Shown one piece after another: positions 36,264-45,469 of a stretch of DNA of 64,000 nt. Where the stretch lies: the NCBI GenBank assembly GCA_014649575.1, contig BMTH01000009.1, forward strand, positions 124,001 to 188,000. The letters are read 5' to 3'. Made by a program: the position numbers and the translations under genes. The first letter of the stretch is position 1. Every line of letters starts with the position of its first letter. This DNA comes from Streptomyces griseoincarnatus. Lineage in GTDB: Bacteria > Actinomycetota > Actinomycetes > Streptomycetales > Streptomycetaceae. The notes beneath the pieces are model-generated. The model did not search any database. It was given only the letters and a program-made list of their open reading frames with translations, and was not told the origin of the DNA.

Positions 36264-37133
36264 TCACCGCGCCCCGCCGTCTCGGACGTTCCCGGCGTTC
36301 TTCGCCGCCACCACCGCGTCGAAGACCTGCCGCTTCGGCAGCCCCGCCTCGGCCGCGACCGCCGCGATGGCCTCCTTGCGCCGCTCGCCCGCCTCCTCGC
36401 GCACCCGCACCCGGCGTACCAGCTCGGCGTCGTCGTACTCCTCGGGGCCCTTCTCGGGGGCGCCCTCGACGACCACGGTGATCTCCCCGCGCACGCCCTC
36501 CGCCGCCCAGGCGGCCAGCTCGGCGAGCGGCCCGCGCCTGATCTCCTCGTAGGTCTTGGTCAGCTCGCGGCAGACGGCGGCCCGGCGCTCACCGCCGAAC
36601 ACCTCGGCCATCGCGGCGAGGGTGTCGTCGAGGCGGTGCGGGGCCTCGAAGTAGACGAGGGTGCGGCGCTCGTCCGCGACCTCCCGCAGCCGGCCAAGAC
36701 GCTCCCCCGCCTTGCGGGGCAGGAACCCCTCGAAGCAGAAGCGGTCCACGGGCAGCCCGGACAGGGCGAGCGCGGTGAGCACGGCGGACGGCCCGGGCAC
36801 CGCGGTGACCCGGACGTCCCGCTCGACGGCCGCGGCGACCAGCCGGTAGCCGGGGTCGGACACGGACGGCATGCCCGCGTCGGTGACGAGCAGCACGCGC
36901 GCGCCGCCGGCCAGCTCCTCGACCAGTTCGGGCGTACGGGCGGTCTCGTTGCCCTCGAAGTACGACACGATCCGCCCCCTGGGGGTGACGCCGAGCGCCT
37001 GGGTCAGCCGGCGCAGCCGCCGGGTGTCCTCGGCGGCGACGACGTCGGCGCCGGCGAGTTCCTCGGCGAGCCGGGGCGGCGCGTCGGAGATGTCGCCGAT
37101 GGGGGTGCCTGCGAGTACGAGGGTTCCGGTCAC
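36264..37133 (-). CDS. rsmI: 16S rRNA (cytidine1402-2'-O)-methyltransferase
   Basis: RsmI methylates the ribose of C1402 in the 30S P-site. The 289-residue protein has LVLAGTPIGDISDAPPR at the start, AAEDTRRLRRL, VTDAGMPSVSDPGY and VPGPSAVLTALALSGLP, all typical of this SAM-dependent family. GTG 37133 follows GGGAGGATGG. It heads the leftward run to ispE and is divergent from pmt, 85 bases away. Confidence 0.95.
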   Translation of the reverse strand: MTGTLVLAGTPIGDISDAPPRLAEELAGADVVAAEDTRRLRRLTQALGVTPRGRIVSYFEGNETARTPELVEELAGGARVLLVTDAGMPSVSDPGYRLVAAAVERDVRVTAVPGPSAVLTALALSGLPVDRFCFEGFLPRKAGERLGRLREVADERRTLVYFEAPHRLDDTLAAMAEVFGGERRAAVCRELTKTYEEIRRGPLAELAAWAAEGVRGEITVVVEGAPEKGPEEYDDAELVRRVRVREEAGERRKEAIAAVAAEAGLPKRQVFDAVVAAKNAGNVRDGGAR

Positions 37134-37218
37134 GCGTCCATCCTCCCAGGAGCGGACGGAGGCGGGGCATACCGCCCATGCGCGGGACTCACACAGCGCC
37201 GTTCCCTACGATGGCGCG

Positions 37219-38964
37219 GTGACCAGTACCGCGTCCTCCCCGGACACCCGCCAGGAGCAGTCGCCGCTCGAGCAGCGGCAGACGTGGCAGCACCGGCTGC
37301 GGCGTTTCGGCCACCGCCCGTCCGCCGTCAGAGGCGACGTCCGCGACCGCCTGGTCCCGCCGTACACCGAGCCCTCGGGCCGGCTGTGGAAGACGCTCGG
37401 TGTGCCGCCGCTGCTCGCCGACCGTCTCGTCCGCTGGTCGGGGTGGGGCGGTCCGCTGCTGGTGACGCTGGTGGCGGGGGTGCTGCGGTTCTGGAACCTG
37501 GGTCACCCCAAGGCGGTGATATTCGACGAGACGTACTACGCGAAGGACGCGTGGGCGATCGTCCACCGCGGGTTCGAGGTGAACTGGGACAAGGAGGTCA
37601 ACCGGCTCATCCTGGACTCGGGCGGCAACGTCCCGATCCCGACGGACGCCGCGTACGTCGTCCATCCGCCGGTCGGCAAGTACGTGATCGGTCTGGGCGA
37701 GCTGATCTTCGGCTTCGACCCGTTCGGCTGGCGGTTCATGACGGCGCTGCTCGGCACCCTGTCGGTGCTGATGCTGTGCCGGATCGGGCGGCGGCTGTTC
37801 CGCTCCACGTTCCTCGGCTGCCTCGCGGGCGCGCTGATGGCGGTGGACGGGCTGCACTTCGTGATGAGCCGCACCGCACTGCTCGACGGCGTGCTGATGT
37901 TCTTCGTGCTGGCGGCCTTCGGGTGTCTGCTGATCGACCGGGACAAGGCCCGCGGGAAGCTGGCCGCCGCGCTGCCTGTGGACGCCGACGGGCGGGCCCG
38001 CCCGGACGTGGACGTCGCCGAGAACACCCGGATCGGCTTCCGGCCGTGGCGTCTCGCGGCGGGCCTGATGCTGGGCCTGGCGATCGGCACCAAGTGGAAC
38101 GGCCTGTACGTCATGGCCGCGTTCTGTGTGATGTCCGTGCTGTGGGACGTCGGCGCGCGCCGGGTCGCGGGCGCGGTGCGGCCCCGGCTGGCGGTCCTGA
38201 AGCGGGACCTGGGCTGGGCGTTCCTCTCGACGGTTCCGGTGGCGGTGTTCACGTACTTCGCGTCCTGGATCGGCTGGATCCTCTCCGCGACGGACGGCAG
38301 CGGCGGCTACTACCGCGACTGGGCCACCCGCGACGGGCGGGGGAGCGACTGGTCGTGGCTGTTCCCCGACTGGTGGCGCAGCCTGTGGCACTACGAGAAC
38401 CAGGTGTACGAGTTCCACGTCGGCCTGTCCTCACCGCACACGTACGAGTCCAACCCGTGGAGCTGGATCGTCGCAGGCCGCCCGGTGTCGTACTTCTACG
38501 AGTCGCCCGCGCCCGGCGTGGACGGCTGCCCGGTGGACGCGGGCGAGAAGTGCGCGCAGGAGGTCCTCGCCATCGGCACGCCGATGCTGTGGTGGGTGGG
38601 CTGCCTGGCGCTGCTGTACGTGCTGTGGCGGTGGGCCTTCCGCCGCGACTGGCGCGCGGGCGCGATCGCCTGCGGCATCGCCGCGGGGTACGCCCCCTGG
38701 TTCTTCTACCAGGAACGCACCATCTTCTACTTCTACGCGATCGTCTTCCTGCCGTTCCTGTGCCTGGCGGTGGCGATGCTCCTGGGCGCGATCGTCGGCC
38801 CGCCCCGCTCCACGGACACCCGCCGCGTGGCAGGAGCGACAGCGGCGGGCGTCCTCACCCTCCTGGTCGTCTGGAACTTCATCTATTTCTGGCCGATCTA
38901 CACGGGCACGCCCATCCCGATCGACGACTGGCGGTCGCGGATGTGGCTGGACACGTGGGTCTAG
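37219..38964 (+). CDS. pmt: Protein O-mannosyltransferase
   Basis: Pmt transfers mannose from polyprenyl-phosphate-mannose to secreted proteins. The 581-residue protein has about ten membrane helices, the DETYYAKDAW motif (catalytic Asp-Glu) in the first outer loop, HPPVGKYVIGLGE, and the C-terminal four-helix PMT part (IFYFYAIVFLPFLCLA). In S. coelicolor this gene is needed for phiC31 infection and loss makes cells hypersensitive to cell-wall antibiotics (literature). GTG 37219 is the first codon after the promoter gap. Two penicillin-binding protein genes follow. Confidence 0.93.
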   Translation: MTSTASSPDTRQEQSPLEQRQTWQHRLRRFGHRPSAVRGDVRDRLVPPYTEPSGRLWKTLGVPPLLADRLVRWSGWGGPLLVTLVAGVLRFWNLGHPKAVIFDETYYAKDAWAIVHRGFEVNWDKEVNRLILDSGGNVPIPTDAAYVVHPPVGKYVIGLGELIFGFDPFGWRFMTALLGTLSVLMLCRIGRRLFRSTFLGCLAGALMAVDGLHFVMSRTALLDGVLMFFVLAAFGCLLIDRDKARGKLAAALPVDADGRARPDVDVAENTRIGFRPWRLAAGLMLGLAIGTKWNGLYVMAAFCVMSVLWDVGARRVAGAVRPRLAVLKRDLGWAFLSTVPVAVFTYFASWIGWILSATDGSGGYYRDWATRDGRGSDWSWLFPDWWRSLWHYENQVYEFHVGLSSPHTYESNPWSWIVAGRPVSYFYESPAPGVDGCPVDAGEKCAQEVLAIGTPMLWWVGCLALLYVLWRWAFRRDWRAGAIACGIAAGYAPWFFYQERTIFYFYAIVFLPFLCLAVAMLLGAIVGPPRSTDTRRVAGATAAGVLTLLVVWNFIYFWPIYTGTPIPIDDWRSRMWLDTWV

Positions 38965-39088
38965 CCCTCCGGGCCCTCCGACCGGGGCTCGGCGCCCCCT
39001 CAGGTGCGGGTCTCTTTGGGACAACGATCCCTTGCTCCCGCCCCGTTGGGCGCGGGCAGCCCGTAGGGTTCGGGGCGTGCCGGGCTTT

Positions 39089-39100
39089 TGAACGTGTTCA
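39089..39100. promoter_or_regulatory. Short palindrome before the first PBP gene
   Basis: TGAAC-GT-GTTCA lies 36 bases before ATG 39136. It shares the GTTCA half-site with the palindrome at 21404-21424. It may be chance. Confidence 0.25.
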
Positions 39101-39135
39101 GACGGCGCGGGGGTCCGGCCGGGGAGGAATGCCCG

Positions 39136-40770
39136 ATGGGCAAGGGGGTCAAGGTCGCCGTCGTCGGCGGCGTGTTCGCCGTGATGGTCGGCGGAGCGGG
39201 GTACGGGGCGTACAACATCGTCTCGGCGATCGGCGGGGGAGGCGGCGGGGGCGGCTCCAGTGCCGCGGACACGCCCAGGTCGGGGCCGCCCGACGAGGAC
39301 GAGGTGCGCGAGACGACCGAGGCGTTCCTCGGCGCCTGGGAGAAGGGGCGGGCCACGCAGGCCGCCTCGTACACGAACAACGCGCAGGACGCGGGCGCGT
39401 TGCTGGCCGCGTACGGCGAGGAGGCGCGCATAGGGCGGGTCGACATCACGCCGGGCGCCCCGCGCGGCGCCACCGTGCCGTTCACGGTGAAGGCGACCGT
39501 ATCCGCCGACGGCGCCTCCAAGCCGCTGCGTTACACCAGCACCCTGACGGTCGTGCGCGGGCAGACCACCGGCCGCGCGCTGGTCGACTGGGAGCCGTCC
39601 GTCGTCCACCCGGATCTGAAGGACGGGGACACCCTCGTCACCGGGGAGTCCGCGCAGCCGCCCATCGAGGCGGTGGACCGTGACGGCACCGTGCTGACGA
39701 GGGAGAAGTACCCCTCCCTGGGTCCGGTGTTGGACACTCTGCGGCAGAAGTACGGCGACAAGGCGGGCGGCAGTCCGGCCGTCGAGCTGTCGATCCGGCA
39801 CGCGACCGACGAGGCGGACACCCCGCTGCTCACCCTCGCCGACGGCGAGCCGGGCAAGCTGCGCACGACGCTCAGCGCCGGGGTGCAGGCGGCCGCCGAG
39901 AAGGCGGTGAAGGACTTCCCGGAGTCCTCGGTGGTGGCGCTGAAGCCGAGCACCGGCGAGGTCCTGGCGGTGGCCAACAACCGCGGCGACGGTTTCAACG
40001 CGGCCTTCCAGGGCCAGGTCGCCCCCGGCTCCACCATGAAGATCATCACTGCCGCGATGCTCATCGACAACGGCGTGACCTCCATGAACGGCCCCGCGCC
40101 CTGCACGGACACCGCGGTCTGGAAGAGCCAGACCTTCAAGAACCTCACCGGCATGGAGCCGAACGAGGGCGCCACCCTCGCCAACAGCTTCCTGCGGTCC
40201 TGCAACACGGCCTTCATCAAGCTGATCGACGAGGAGCCGGTCGACGACGCCTCGCTCACCCGGGAGGCACAGGAGCGGTTCGGGCTCGGCCGGGACGACT
40301 GGAAGACCGGCATCGCCTCCTTCGACGGCAGCGTGCCGGCGTCCGGCGGCCCGGACCGTGCGGCGAACGCCATCGGTCAGGGCCAGGTGCAGATGAACCC
40401 GCTGAACATGGCCTCGGTGACGGCGACCGCCGTCACGGGTGCGTTCCGTCAGCCGTATCTGGTCTCCCCCGAGCTGGACGGCCGTCAGCTGGCGCAGGCG
40501 AAGGGCCTGTCGTCGGAGACGTCGGCCCAGCTCAAGGAGATGATGCGGCTCACCGCCACCCAGGGCACCGCGCAGAAGGCGATGTCCGGCCTGGGCGGTG
40601 ACATCGGCGCGAAGACCGGTTCCGCGGAGGTCGACGGCAACGCCACGTCGGACAGCTGGTTCACCGGTTTCCGCAACGACGTCGCGGCGGCCGCGATGGC
40701 CCAGCAGGGCGGCCACGGCGGCGACGCGGCGGGGCCGATTGTCGCAGCCGTGCTACGAGCGGGCGGCTGA
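39136..40770 (+). CDS. Penicillin-binding protein, class B transpeptidase (copy 1)
   Basis: The 544-residue protein has a single N-terminal membrane anchor (VAVVGGVFAVMVGGAGYGAY), an NTF2-like/MecA_N domain (about 60-165), a PBP dimer region and a transpeptidase domain with all three motifs: STMK (active Ser), SCN and KTGSAE. It would cross-link peptidoglycan outside the membrane. ATG 39136 lies eight bases after GGAGG. A close paralogue follows 131 bases downstream; both share the same domain order, so this is a tandem duplication. Confidence 0.93.
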   Translation: MGKGVKVAVVGGVFAVMVGGAGYGAYNIVSAIGGGGGGGGSSAADTPRSGPPDEDEVRETTEAFLGAWEKGRATQAASYTNNAQDAGALLAAYGEEARIGRVDITPGAPRGATVPFTVKATVSADGASKPLRYTSTLTVVRGQTTGRALVDWEPSVVHPDLKDGDTLVTGESAQPPIEAVDRDGTVLTREKYPSLGPVLDTLRQKYGDKAGGSPAVELSIRHATDEADTPLLTLADGEPGKLRTTLSAGVQAAAEKAVKDFPESSVVALKPSTGEVLAVANNRGDGFNAAFQGQVAPGSTMKIITAAMLIDNGVTSMNGPAPCTDTAVWKSQTFKNLTGMEPNEGATLANSFLRSCNTAFIKLIDEEPVDDASLTREAQERFGLGRDDWKTGIASFDGSVPASGGPDRAANAIGQGQVQMNPLNMASVTATAVTGAFRQPYLVSPELDGRQLAQAKGLSSETSAQLKEMMRLTATQGTAQKAMSGLGGDIGAKTGSAEVDGNATSDSWFTGFRNDVAAAAMAQQGGHGGDAAGPIVAAVLRAGG

Positions 40771-40901
40771 GCGCACGGCCCGTCGGGCGGGACTTTAGGG
40801 TGGGGGCCGTCGTCGGCGTGGCTGCGCCGACGGGGCCTTGACTCGATCGAGAGCCACGCGGGCCGCGGGGGGCCGGGGCGGGGCACGGAGGACGGACACC
40901 A

Positions 40902-42563
40902 GTGGGGAACAGAGGGCGCGCCGGGGAACGGCGGAACATGAGACCGGTCGTGATCGGCGCGGCGATGGTCGTGCTGACGGGCGGTGCCGGCTACGGCGCG
41001 TACGCACTCGTCGAGGGCGCGGGGCGGGACGGCGGGGACTCCGCCTCCCAGGCGGAGACCGTGAAGTCGGGCCCGCTGACGGCCGACGAGGTCACCGCCG
41101 CCGCCGAGACGTTCCTCACCGCCTGGCAGTCCGGGCAGGTCGCCGAGGCCGCCGCCGCGACCGACGACCCGGTGGCCGCGAAGGCGGCGCTCGCCTCGTA
41201 CGTGAAGGACGCCCGCGTCCGTGACCTCGCCCTCACTCCGGGCGCCCCCGCCCGGGATTCGGTCACCTTCGCCCTCAAGGGCACGGTGTCGTACGAGCAG
41301 ACGACGAAGCCGCTGACGTACGACAGCACGCTGACGGTGGTGCGGCGGGCCGGGGACGGGGAGCCGCGCGTCGACTGGCGGCCGTCCGTGCTGCACCCGG
41401 AGCTGCGGGAGGGCGACAAGCTGGTCACCGGCGAGGCCGGCACCCCGCCGGTGAAGGCGCTGGACCGCGACGGCGGTGAGCTGACCACCGAGAAGTACCC
41501 GTCCCTGGGGTCCGTCCTGGACGGGCTGCGCGAGAAGTACGGCGAGAAGGCGGGCGGCGAGGCCGGCGTCGAGCTGCGTGTGGTGCGCGGCGAGGCGTCC
41601 AAGAAGGCGGAGCTGGCCGACACGACCCTGCTGGAGCTGAGCGAGGGCACGCCGGGCACGGTGAAGACCACGCTGAGCCCGTCCCTGCAGGCGCTCGCCG
41701 AGGCCGAGGTGGCGAAGCGGAAGCGGGCCTCGGTGGTGGTGGTGCGGCCGTCGACGGGCGAGATACTCGCGGCGGCGAACTCCTCGCGCGGCTTCAACGT
41801 CGCCTTCCAGGGGTCGCTGGCGCCGGGCTCCACGATGAAGGTGGTCACCTCCTCGATGCTGATCGAGAAGGGCCTCGCGTCGATCGACAAGAAGCACCCG
41901 TGCCCCAAGTACTTCAGCTACGGCGGCTGGAAGTTCCAGAACCTGGACAAGTTCCAGATCAAGGACGGCACGTTCCGCGCGAGCTTCGCAGCCTCCTGCA
42001 ACACGGCCTTCATCAGCCAGGCCCCGAAGCTGGAGGACGACGACCTCACCCAGCACGCCCAGGACTACTTCGGGCTGGGCCGCAACGACTGGAAGGTCGG
42101 GGTGTCCACGTTCGACGGCGCGGTGCCCGTGCAGTCGAAGGCCCCGATGGCCGCGTCGCTGATAGGCCAGGGCGGGGTGCGGATGAACCCGCTGAACATG
42201 GCGTCGGTGTCGGCGACGGTGAAGGCGGGTGTCTTCCACCAGCCGTACCTGGTCTCGCCGGAGGTCGACGGACGTCAGCTGGCGACCGCTCCGCGCACCC
42301 TGTCCGCGGGCACGCTCGCGCAGCTGCGGGAGCTGATGTCGTACACCGCGACCGCCGGCACCGCCACGGAGGCGATGGCCGGGGTGGACGGTGAGCGCGG
42401 CGCGAAGACGGGCTCGGCCGAGGTGGACGGACAGAAGAAGCCGAACGGCTGGTTCACCGCGTACCGCGGCGACCTGGCGGCGGCCGCCGTCGTCCAGTCC
42501 GCCGGCCACGGCGGCTCCACGGCGGGCCCGGTCGTGGCGGCCCTGCTGAAGGCGGGCGGCTGA
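40902..42563 (+). CDS. Penicillin-binding protein, class B transpeptidase (copy 2)
   Basis: The 553-residue protein repeats the plan of its upstream paralogue: short basic N-terminus, one anchor (VVIGAAMVVLTGGAGYGAYA), NTF2-like domain, and a transpeptidase with STMK, SCN and KTGSAE. All catalytic residues remain in both copies, so both could be active. GTG 40902 is ten bases after GGAGG; ATG 40938 is an alternative. A weak hairpin (GTCGGCG 40812 with CGCCGAC 40825) lies between the copies. Division or sporulation roles are possible but unproven. Confidence 0.93.
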   Translation: MGNRGRAGERRNMRPVVIGAAMVVLTGGAGYGAYALVEGAGRDGGDSASQAETVKSGPLTADEVTAAAETFLTAWQSGQVAEAAAATDDPVAAKAALASYVKDARVRDLALTPGAPARDSVTFALKGTVSYEQTTKPLTYDSTLTVVRRAGDGEPRVDWRPSVLHPELREGDKLVTGEAGTPPVKALDRDGGELTTEKYPSLGSVLDGLREKYGEKAGGEAGVELRVVRGEASKKAELADTTLLELSEGTPGTVKTTLSPSLQALAEAEVAKRKRASVVVVRPSTGEILAAANSSRGFNVAFQGSLAPGSTMKVVTSSMLIEKGLASIDKKHPCPKYFSYGGWKFQNLDKFQIKDGTFRASFAASCNTAFISQAPKLEDDDLTQHAQDYFGLGRNDWKVGVSTFDGAVPVQSKAPMAASLIGQGGVRMNPLNMASVSATVKAGVFHQPYLVSPEVDGRQLATAPRTLSAGTLAQLRELMSYTATAGTATEAMAGVDGERGAKTGSAEVDGQKKPNGWFTAYRGDLAAAAVVQSAGHGGSTAGPVVAALLKAGG

Positions 42564-43037
42564 GAGACCCGGGGCGGTCCCCCGCCCCGGGCGGCATGCT
42601 GCGGGGGCGCCCCGCGCCCTTCGGCGGAGGCGACCGGGCCGCCGCCGGTGCCGGTGCCGGTGCCGGACAGGCGCCTGTACCGGACAGGGCTGCCGTACCG
42701 AAAAGGCCGCGCTGTACCGGACGGCCGCCGTACCGGACCGGCGGGCGCCTTGCTTCGGCCGGTCACCGGGCATGGTCCACCGTTTCCGAGCCCGGCCGCC
42801 GACTGTCCGGCGGCCCGCCACCCCGTCATGCCGTGCCGACAGCCGGGGAGGGCCGCCTCGCCGGGGTGCGGCAGGTACCAGGCGCGTGTCTGTGGCCGCG
42901 GGCGCGCTCGCGGGGCGGTGCGGCCGGCATGGGCGGACGGGCATGCGGCCGACGCGGGCGACCCGGCGCACGGCGTCCGTGGCCTGCCGCCTGCCGCCCG
43001 AGCAGTCCTCCGCCCGAGCAGTCCTCCGGCCGGGCGG
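42564..43037. other. Repeat-rich intergenic region between PBP and ssgE
   Basis: No gene is supported in these 474 bases. GTACCG-led units recur at 42677, 42695, 42714 and 42730 (16-19 bases apart), preceded by a GCCGGT triplet array. A perfect 16-bp tandem duplication (CCGCCCGAGCAGTCCT) lies at 42994-43025 close to the ssgE stop codon. Confidence 0.6.
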
Positions 43038-43400
43038 TCAGTGGGGGACCGGCTGGGCCGTCGTCGTGTGGGTGAGGCGGAGGAAGCGGGACAGGGTCTT
43101 GCTGTCGAACTCGACCACCGAGTGGCCCTGGCCCGTGTGGAACTCCACCACCGCCTGCACCCGGCCGCACGGCCAGACCCGTATGCCGCCGCTGTCCACG
43201 GGCGCCTTGAGGCCGTGTTCCAGCAGGTCCCGGTCGACGACCCATTCGAGCGGCCGCGTCCCGGGCAGGTCCACCCGGACGTGGCGGGGGTCGTGCTCGG
43301 GGTCGTACCGCAGCACCACGGGGACCGCCCCGTGACTCTCCAGCAGGGGATCCTCATCCGTCACGATGTGGACTCGCGCGTACTGCTCGATCACGGACAT
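43038..43400 (-). CDS. ssgE: SsgA-like sporulation protein SsgE
   Basis: The 120-residue protein has SsgA-family signatures: LRYDPEHDPRHVRVDLPG, EWVVDRDLLEHGL, and GGIRVWPCGRVQAVVEFHTG. SsgA-like proteins are confined to sporulating actinomycetes and steer cell-wall events in aerial hyphae. The copy at this place in S. coelicolor is SsgE, tied to timing of autolysis and spore release (recalled). ATG 43400 lies after AAGGGG. It is divergent from the metal transporter operon. Confidence 0.9.
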   Translation of the reverse strand: MSVIEQYARVHIVTDEDPLLESHGAVPVVLRYDPEHDPRHVRVDLPGTRPLEWVVDRDLLEHGLKAPVDSGGIRVWPCGRVQAVVEFHTGQGHSVVEFDSKTLSRFLRLTHTTTAQPVPH

Positions 43401-43571
43401 CGGTGGGCCCCTTACGCTGCGTCGTACGCCCCGGCAAGGCATCCATGGCTTATCAGCCGTTTACCCACCCCCGTCCCATCGTGCACCCAAATCGGAATCC
43501 GCGCTTCCGAGCGGCCTATATCACAGATGAGGTAGACGCAACGTACGACGAGACGTAGAACAAGCCACTCG

Positions 43572-43594
43572 CTCTTGCGAAAGGTTCGCAAGAG
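43572..43594. promoter_or_regulatory. Nur-box-like palindrome before the nickel/cobalt transporter
   Basis: CTCTTGCGAA-AGG-TTCGCAAGAG has perfect 10-bp arms. Its core TTGCga-N5-tcGCAA matches the reported Nur box pattern tTGCaa-N5-ttGCAA of S. coelicolor. It lies 17 bases before the GTG start, suiting repression by nickel-bound Nur. Confidence 0.6.
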
Positions 43595-43611
43595 GCCACA
43601 TCATCGGGTCC

Positions 43612-44706
43612 GTGCACGCACCTGACGGATTCATCGACGTCCCCGTATCCGCCGCCGCCGGCGTCCTCGCCGCCGGCGCGATCGCCGTGAGCCTGCGCGG
43701 CGCGCGCCGCGAGCTCGACGACACCGCACGCCCCGGCGCGAGCGGCGGCGCGGAGCGCACCGCCCCGCTGGCCGGGCTGGTCGCGGCGTTCATCTTCGCC
43801 GTGCAGATGCTGAACTTCCCGGTGGCCGCCGGCACCAGCGGCCACCTCCTCGGCGGCGCCCTCGCCGCGATCCTCGTCGGCCCGTACACGGGTGTGCTGT
43901 GCGTGTCCGTGGTGCTGATGCTCCAGTCCGTGCTGTTCGCCGACGGCGGCCTCACCGCGCTCGGTGTGAACATCACCACCATGGCCATCACCACCACCGT
44001 GGTGGCCTACGCGCTGTTCCGCGGCCTGGTGAAGGTGCTGCCGCGCTCCCGCCGCTCGGTGACCGCCGCCTCCTTCGTGGCGGCCCTGGTCTCCGTCCCG
44101 GCCTCCGCGGTCGTCTTCACGCTGCTGTACACGGTGGGCGGCACCACCGACGTGTCGATCGGCAAGGTCGCCACCGCGATGGTCGGCGTGCACGTCCTCA
44201 TCGGCCTCGGCGAGGCCGCCATCACCGCGCTGACCGTCGGCGCGGTGATCGCCGTACGCCCCGACCTCGTGCACGGCGCGCGCGGGCTGGGTCAGAAGCT
44301 GAAGCTGCGGGTGAACGGCGAGCTGGTCGACGCCCCGGAGACCGCGGAGCCCGTCCCGGCCGCCGCGCGCTCCCCGCGCAAGGTCTGGATCGCCGGCCTG
44401 GTCACCTCGCTGGTGCTCGCGGGGTTCGTGAGCTTCTACGCCTCGGCGAACCCGGACGGCCTGGAGAAGGTCGCCGCCGACCACGGCATCGACAAGCAGG
44501 CGGAGGAGCACGCGGTCGCGGACTCCCCGCTCGCCGACTACGGGGTGAAGGACGTCGACGACGCCCGGCTGTCCGGCGGCCTCGCGGGCGTGATCGGCGT
44601 CGGCGTGACGGTCGTGGCGGGCACGGGCGTGTTCTGGGCGGTCCGCCGCCGGCGCGCCGCCGACGAGCGGGCGGAGGACACCTCCCCCGCCGGCACGAGC
44701 GTCTGA
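43612..44706 (+). CDS. nikMN: ECF metal transporter substrate subunit, NikM-NikN (CbiM-CbiN) fusion
   Basis: The 364-residue protein begins MHAPDGFIDVP; in CbiM/NikM the amino terminus and His2 bind Ni2+ or Co2+. The first 220 residues are the multi-helix CbiM part (LLGGALAAILVGPYTG, ALGVNITTMAITTT). A second part from about 262 (two helices around KVWIAGLVTSLVLAG, with SANPDGLEKVA, then GVIGVGVTVVAGTG) corresponds to NikN/CbiN. No cobalamin-biosynthesis gene is near, and the Nur-like site points to nickel. GTG 43612 gives the required Met-His start. Confidence 0.88.
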   Translation: MHAPDGFIDVPVSAAAGVLAAGAIAVSLRGARRELDDTARPGASGGAERTAPLAGLVAAFIFAVQMLNFPVAAGTSGHLLGGALAAILVGPYTGVLCVSVVLMLQSVLFADGGLTALGVNITTMAITTTVVAYALFRGLVKVLPRSRRSVTAASFVAALVSVPASAVVFTLLYTVGGTTDVSIGKVATAMVGVHVLIGLGEAAITALTVGAVIAVRPDLVHGARGLGQKLKLRVNGELVDAPETAEPVPAAARSPRKVWIAGLVTSLVLAGFVSFYASANPDGLEKVAADHGIDKQAEEHAVADSPLADYGVKDVDDARLSGGLAGVIGVGVTVVAGTGVFWAVRRRRAADERAEDTSPAGTSV

Positions 44707-44707
44707 C

Positions 44708-45469
44708 GTGGGCGCGGGTCACTCCCACCGGCTCTACCGGCACGGCCACTCCCCCGTGCACGCCCTGCCGCCGCACACCAAGCTCGCCGCGGTGCTCGCC
44801 TTCGTGATCGTGGTCGTGTCCACGCCGCGCGAGGCGATGTGGGCGTTCGGCGCGTACGCCGTGCTGCTCGCCGCGGTCGCGTACGCGGCGCGTGTGCCGG
44901 CCGGCTTCCTGCTGAAGCGGCTGCTGATCGAGGTGCCGTTCGTCGCGTTCGCCGTGCTGCTGCCGTTCGTCGCCGAGGGCGAGCGGGTCGACGTCCTCGG
45001 GCTGTCGCTGAGCGTGAACGGCCTGTGGGGCGCCTGGAACGTGCTGGCCAAGGGCACCCTCGGCGTCGCCGCGTCCGTCCTGCTCGCCGCCACCACCGAA
45101 CTGCGGGAGCTGCTGCACGGCCTCCAGCGGCTCAGGCTGCCGCCGCTGCTGGTGCAGATCGCGTCCTTCATGGTCCGCTACGGCGACGTCATCACCGACG
45201 AGATGCGCCGCATGCGGATCGCCCGCGAGTCCCGGGGCTTCGAGGCGCGCGGGACACGGCACTGGGGCGTGCTCGCCAAGTCGGCGGGCGCGCTGTTCAT
45301 CCGCTCCTACGAACGCGGCGAGCGCGTCCATCTGGCGATGGTGAGCCGCGGCTACACCGGGGTCGTGCCGGTGATCGACGAGGTGGCGGCGTCCCGGGCG
45401 CAGTGGTCGTACGCCCTGGCCCTCCCCTGCGCCGCCCTCGTCGTGTGTCTGCTGGGATGGACCCTGTGA
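44708..45469 (+). CDS. cbiQ: ECF transporter transmembrane subunit, CbiQ/NikQ
   Basis: The 253-residue protein has about five helices and the CbiQ coupling motif EMRRMRIARESRGFEARG near residue 160, which contacts the ATPase. It couples the ATPase to the substrate subunit. GTG 44708 begins one base after the NikMN stop codon, and its end overlaps the ATPase gene, so the three are one operon. Confidence 0.92.
   Translation: MGAGHSHRLYRHGHSPVHALPPHTKLAAVLAFVIVVVSTPREAMWAFGAYAVLLAAVAYAARVPAGFLLKRLLIEVPFVAFAVLLPFVAEGERVDVLGLSLSVNGLWGAWNVLAKGTLGVAASVLLAATTELRELLHGLQRLRLPPLLVQIASFMVRYGDVITDEMRRMRIARESRGFEARGTRHWGVLAKSAGALFIRSYERGERVHLAMVSRGYTGVVPVIDEVAASRAQWSYALALPCAALVVCLLGWTL

Noticed and set aside
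43443..43611. Cobalamin riboswitch before the metal transporter
   Set aside because: I could not find a B12-box-like sequence; the strong palindrome fits a Nur site better. A covariance-model search would settle it.
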